Shown here: positions 5,032 through 5,360 of the stretch, one piece after another | Position numbering within the stretch: the first letter of the stretch is position 1 | Layout of the letters: each line of letters opens with the position of its first letter | Assembly (NCBI GenBank): GCA_027001345.1 | Contig: JALTMS010000281.1 | Location: forward strand, 1 to 5,360 | Source of the DNA: Acidobacteriota bacterium | GTDB lineage: Bacteria; Acidobacteriota; Polarisedimenticolia; J045 | DNA: 5,360 bases | Reading direction: 5' to 3' | Made by a program: the position numbers and the translations under genes | Notes under the pieces: generated by a model | Told to the model about the DNA's origin: nothing | Seen by the model: only the letters and a program-made list of their open reading frames with translations | The model's database searches: none

Positions 5032-5360
5032 ACAGCAACCCCTCCCCTTCCCGGCCCGATCTCGACGCGATTGCCGCCGAGGTGCGCGATCAGCGTATCG
5101 ACGAGCAGCGAGCCCGATCCATCGCGAACCGGGTCTGGCTGCATCTCGACAGCCAGGCAGCAGCCCAGAGCATTCTGTCCTTCCGCACTGAGATCAGAGG
5201 CTGCGGCGATGTTCGCTCCCTGCTCGAAGCGTACCGGGCCGGCCTGCTCGACCCAGCGCTCCACCTGCTCGTGCAAGACCACCTGCGCCACTGCCCGGCC
5301 TGCCGGCGCCTGCGCGACCAGCGCGCCCCCCGGAGTCTCGCGCCCCCCTCCCCTGCACAT
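5028..5360 (+). CDS. Putative zinc-finger anti-sigma factor, N-terminal part (cut by window edge)
   Basis: The 111 visible residues, open at the right edge, begin at an ATG that overlaps the sigma stop, with GGGAG (5016-5020) 7 bases upstream. Residues 11-42 form a charged helix (DLDAIAAEVRD...RVWLHL). Cys59, in IRGCGDV, and the motif HLRHCPAC (85-92: His85, Cys89, Cys92) give the C...HX3CX2C ligand set of zinc-binding anti-sigma domains (zf-HC2/ZAS). In characterised members this domain holds the cognate ECF sigma factor inactive. The position after an ECF gene, with coupled translation, supports that role by inference. No membrane helix is visible yet; a FecR-like or other sensory C-terminal part may lie beyond the window. 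After residue 94 the sequence becomes Pro/Ala/Arg-rich, like a linker. Confidence 0.85.
   Translation, partial: MNSNPSPSRPDLDAIAAEVRDQRIDEQRARSIANRVWLHLDSQAAAQSILSFRTEIRGCGDVRSLLEAYRAGLLDPALHLLVQDHLRHCPACRRLRDQRAPRSLAPPSPAH

Noticed and set aside
1..5360. CRISPR array, insertion sequence, prophage or attachment site next to the tRNA
   Set aside because: There are no regularly spaced repeats, transposase or phage genes, and no direct repeat of the tRNA 3' end that I could find. The Xer-type gene alone does not indicate a mobile element.

Overview
The window is GC-rich (about two-thirds G+C by eye) and looks like ordinary bacterial chromosome. It holds compact housekeeping genes with little space between them. 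The sequence suggests a Gram-negative bacterium. The SecYEG-accessory-like TPR membrane protein and the sigma/anti-sigma pair resemble those of Acidobacteriota or deltaproteobacteria-like lineages, but this taxonomic guess is from memory of protein families and is weak.

Left part (1-2183). A minus-strand pair encodes D-aminoacyl-tRNA deacylase (dtd) and, coupled to it by an ATGA overlap, the N-terminus of a Xer-type tyrosine recombinase that runs off the left edge. Divergent from dtd, across a 195-bp gap containing a GC-rich dyad, is ssb (plus strand), which has a complete OB fold and an acidic DDEIPF tip. ssb converges with a minus-strand gene for a secreted protein with fibronectin type III-like domains.

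Middle (2184-4011, all minus strand). In transcription order these are acylphosphatase, apt (adenine phosphoribosyltransferase), tRNA-Arg(CCU) with encoded CCA, and a single-pass membrane TPR protein of the YfgM-like kind. acyP and apt are 12 nt apart and look like an operon. The tRNA ends 20 nt before the ribosome binding site of the TPR gene, so the two may share a transcript. The secreted FN3 gene follows, with its own recognisable promoter.

Right part (4012-5360). About 400-470 bp without a convincing gene separates acyP from a plus-strand ECF sigma factor. This gap contains a likely acyP promoter, a strong hairpin at the predicted start of the acyP transcript, a C-rich G-poor tract, a perfect 11-bp inverted repeat without a T-tract, and a second small hairpin. 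The sigma factor probably starts at a TTG codon. It is coupled by ATGA overlap to a zinc-finger (HX3CX2C) putative anti-sigma protein cut by the right edge.

I find no evidence of a new system, CRISPR array, mobile element or prophage. The points most worth a second look are the sigma/anti-sigma module with its structured divergent intergenic region, and the secreted FN3-like protein of unknown role.
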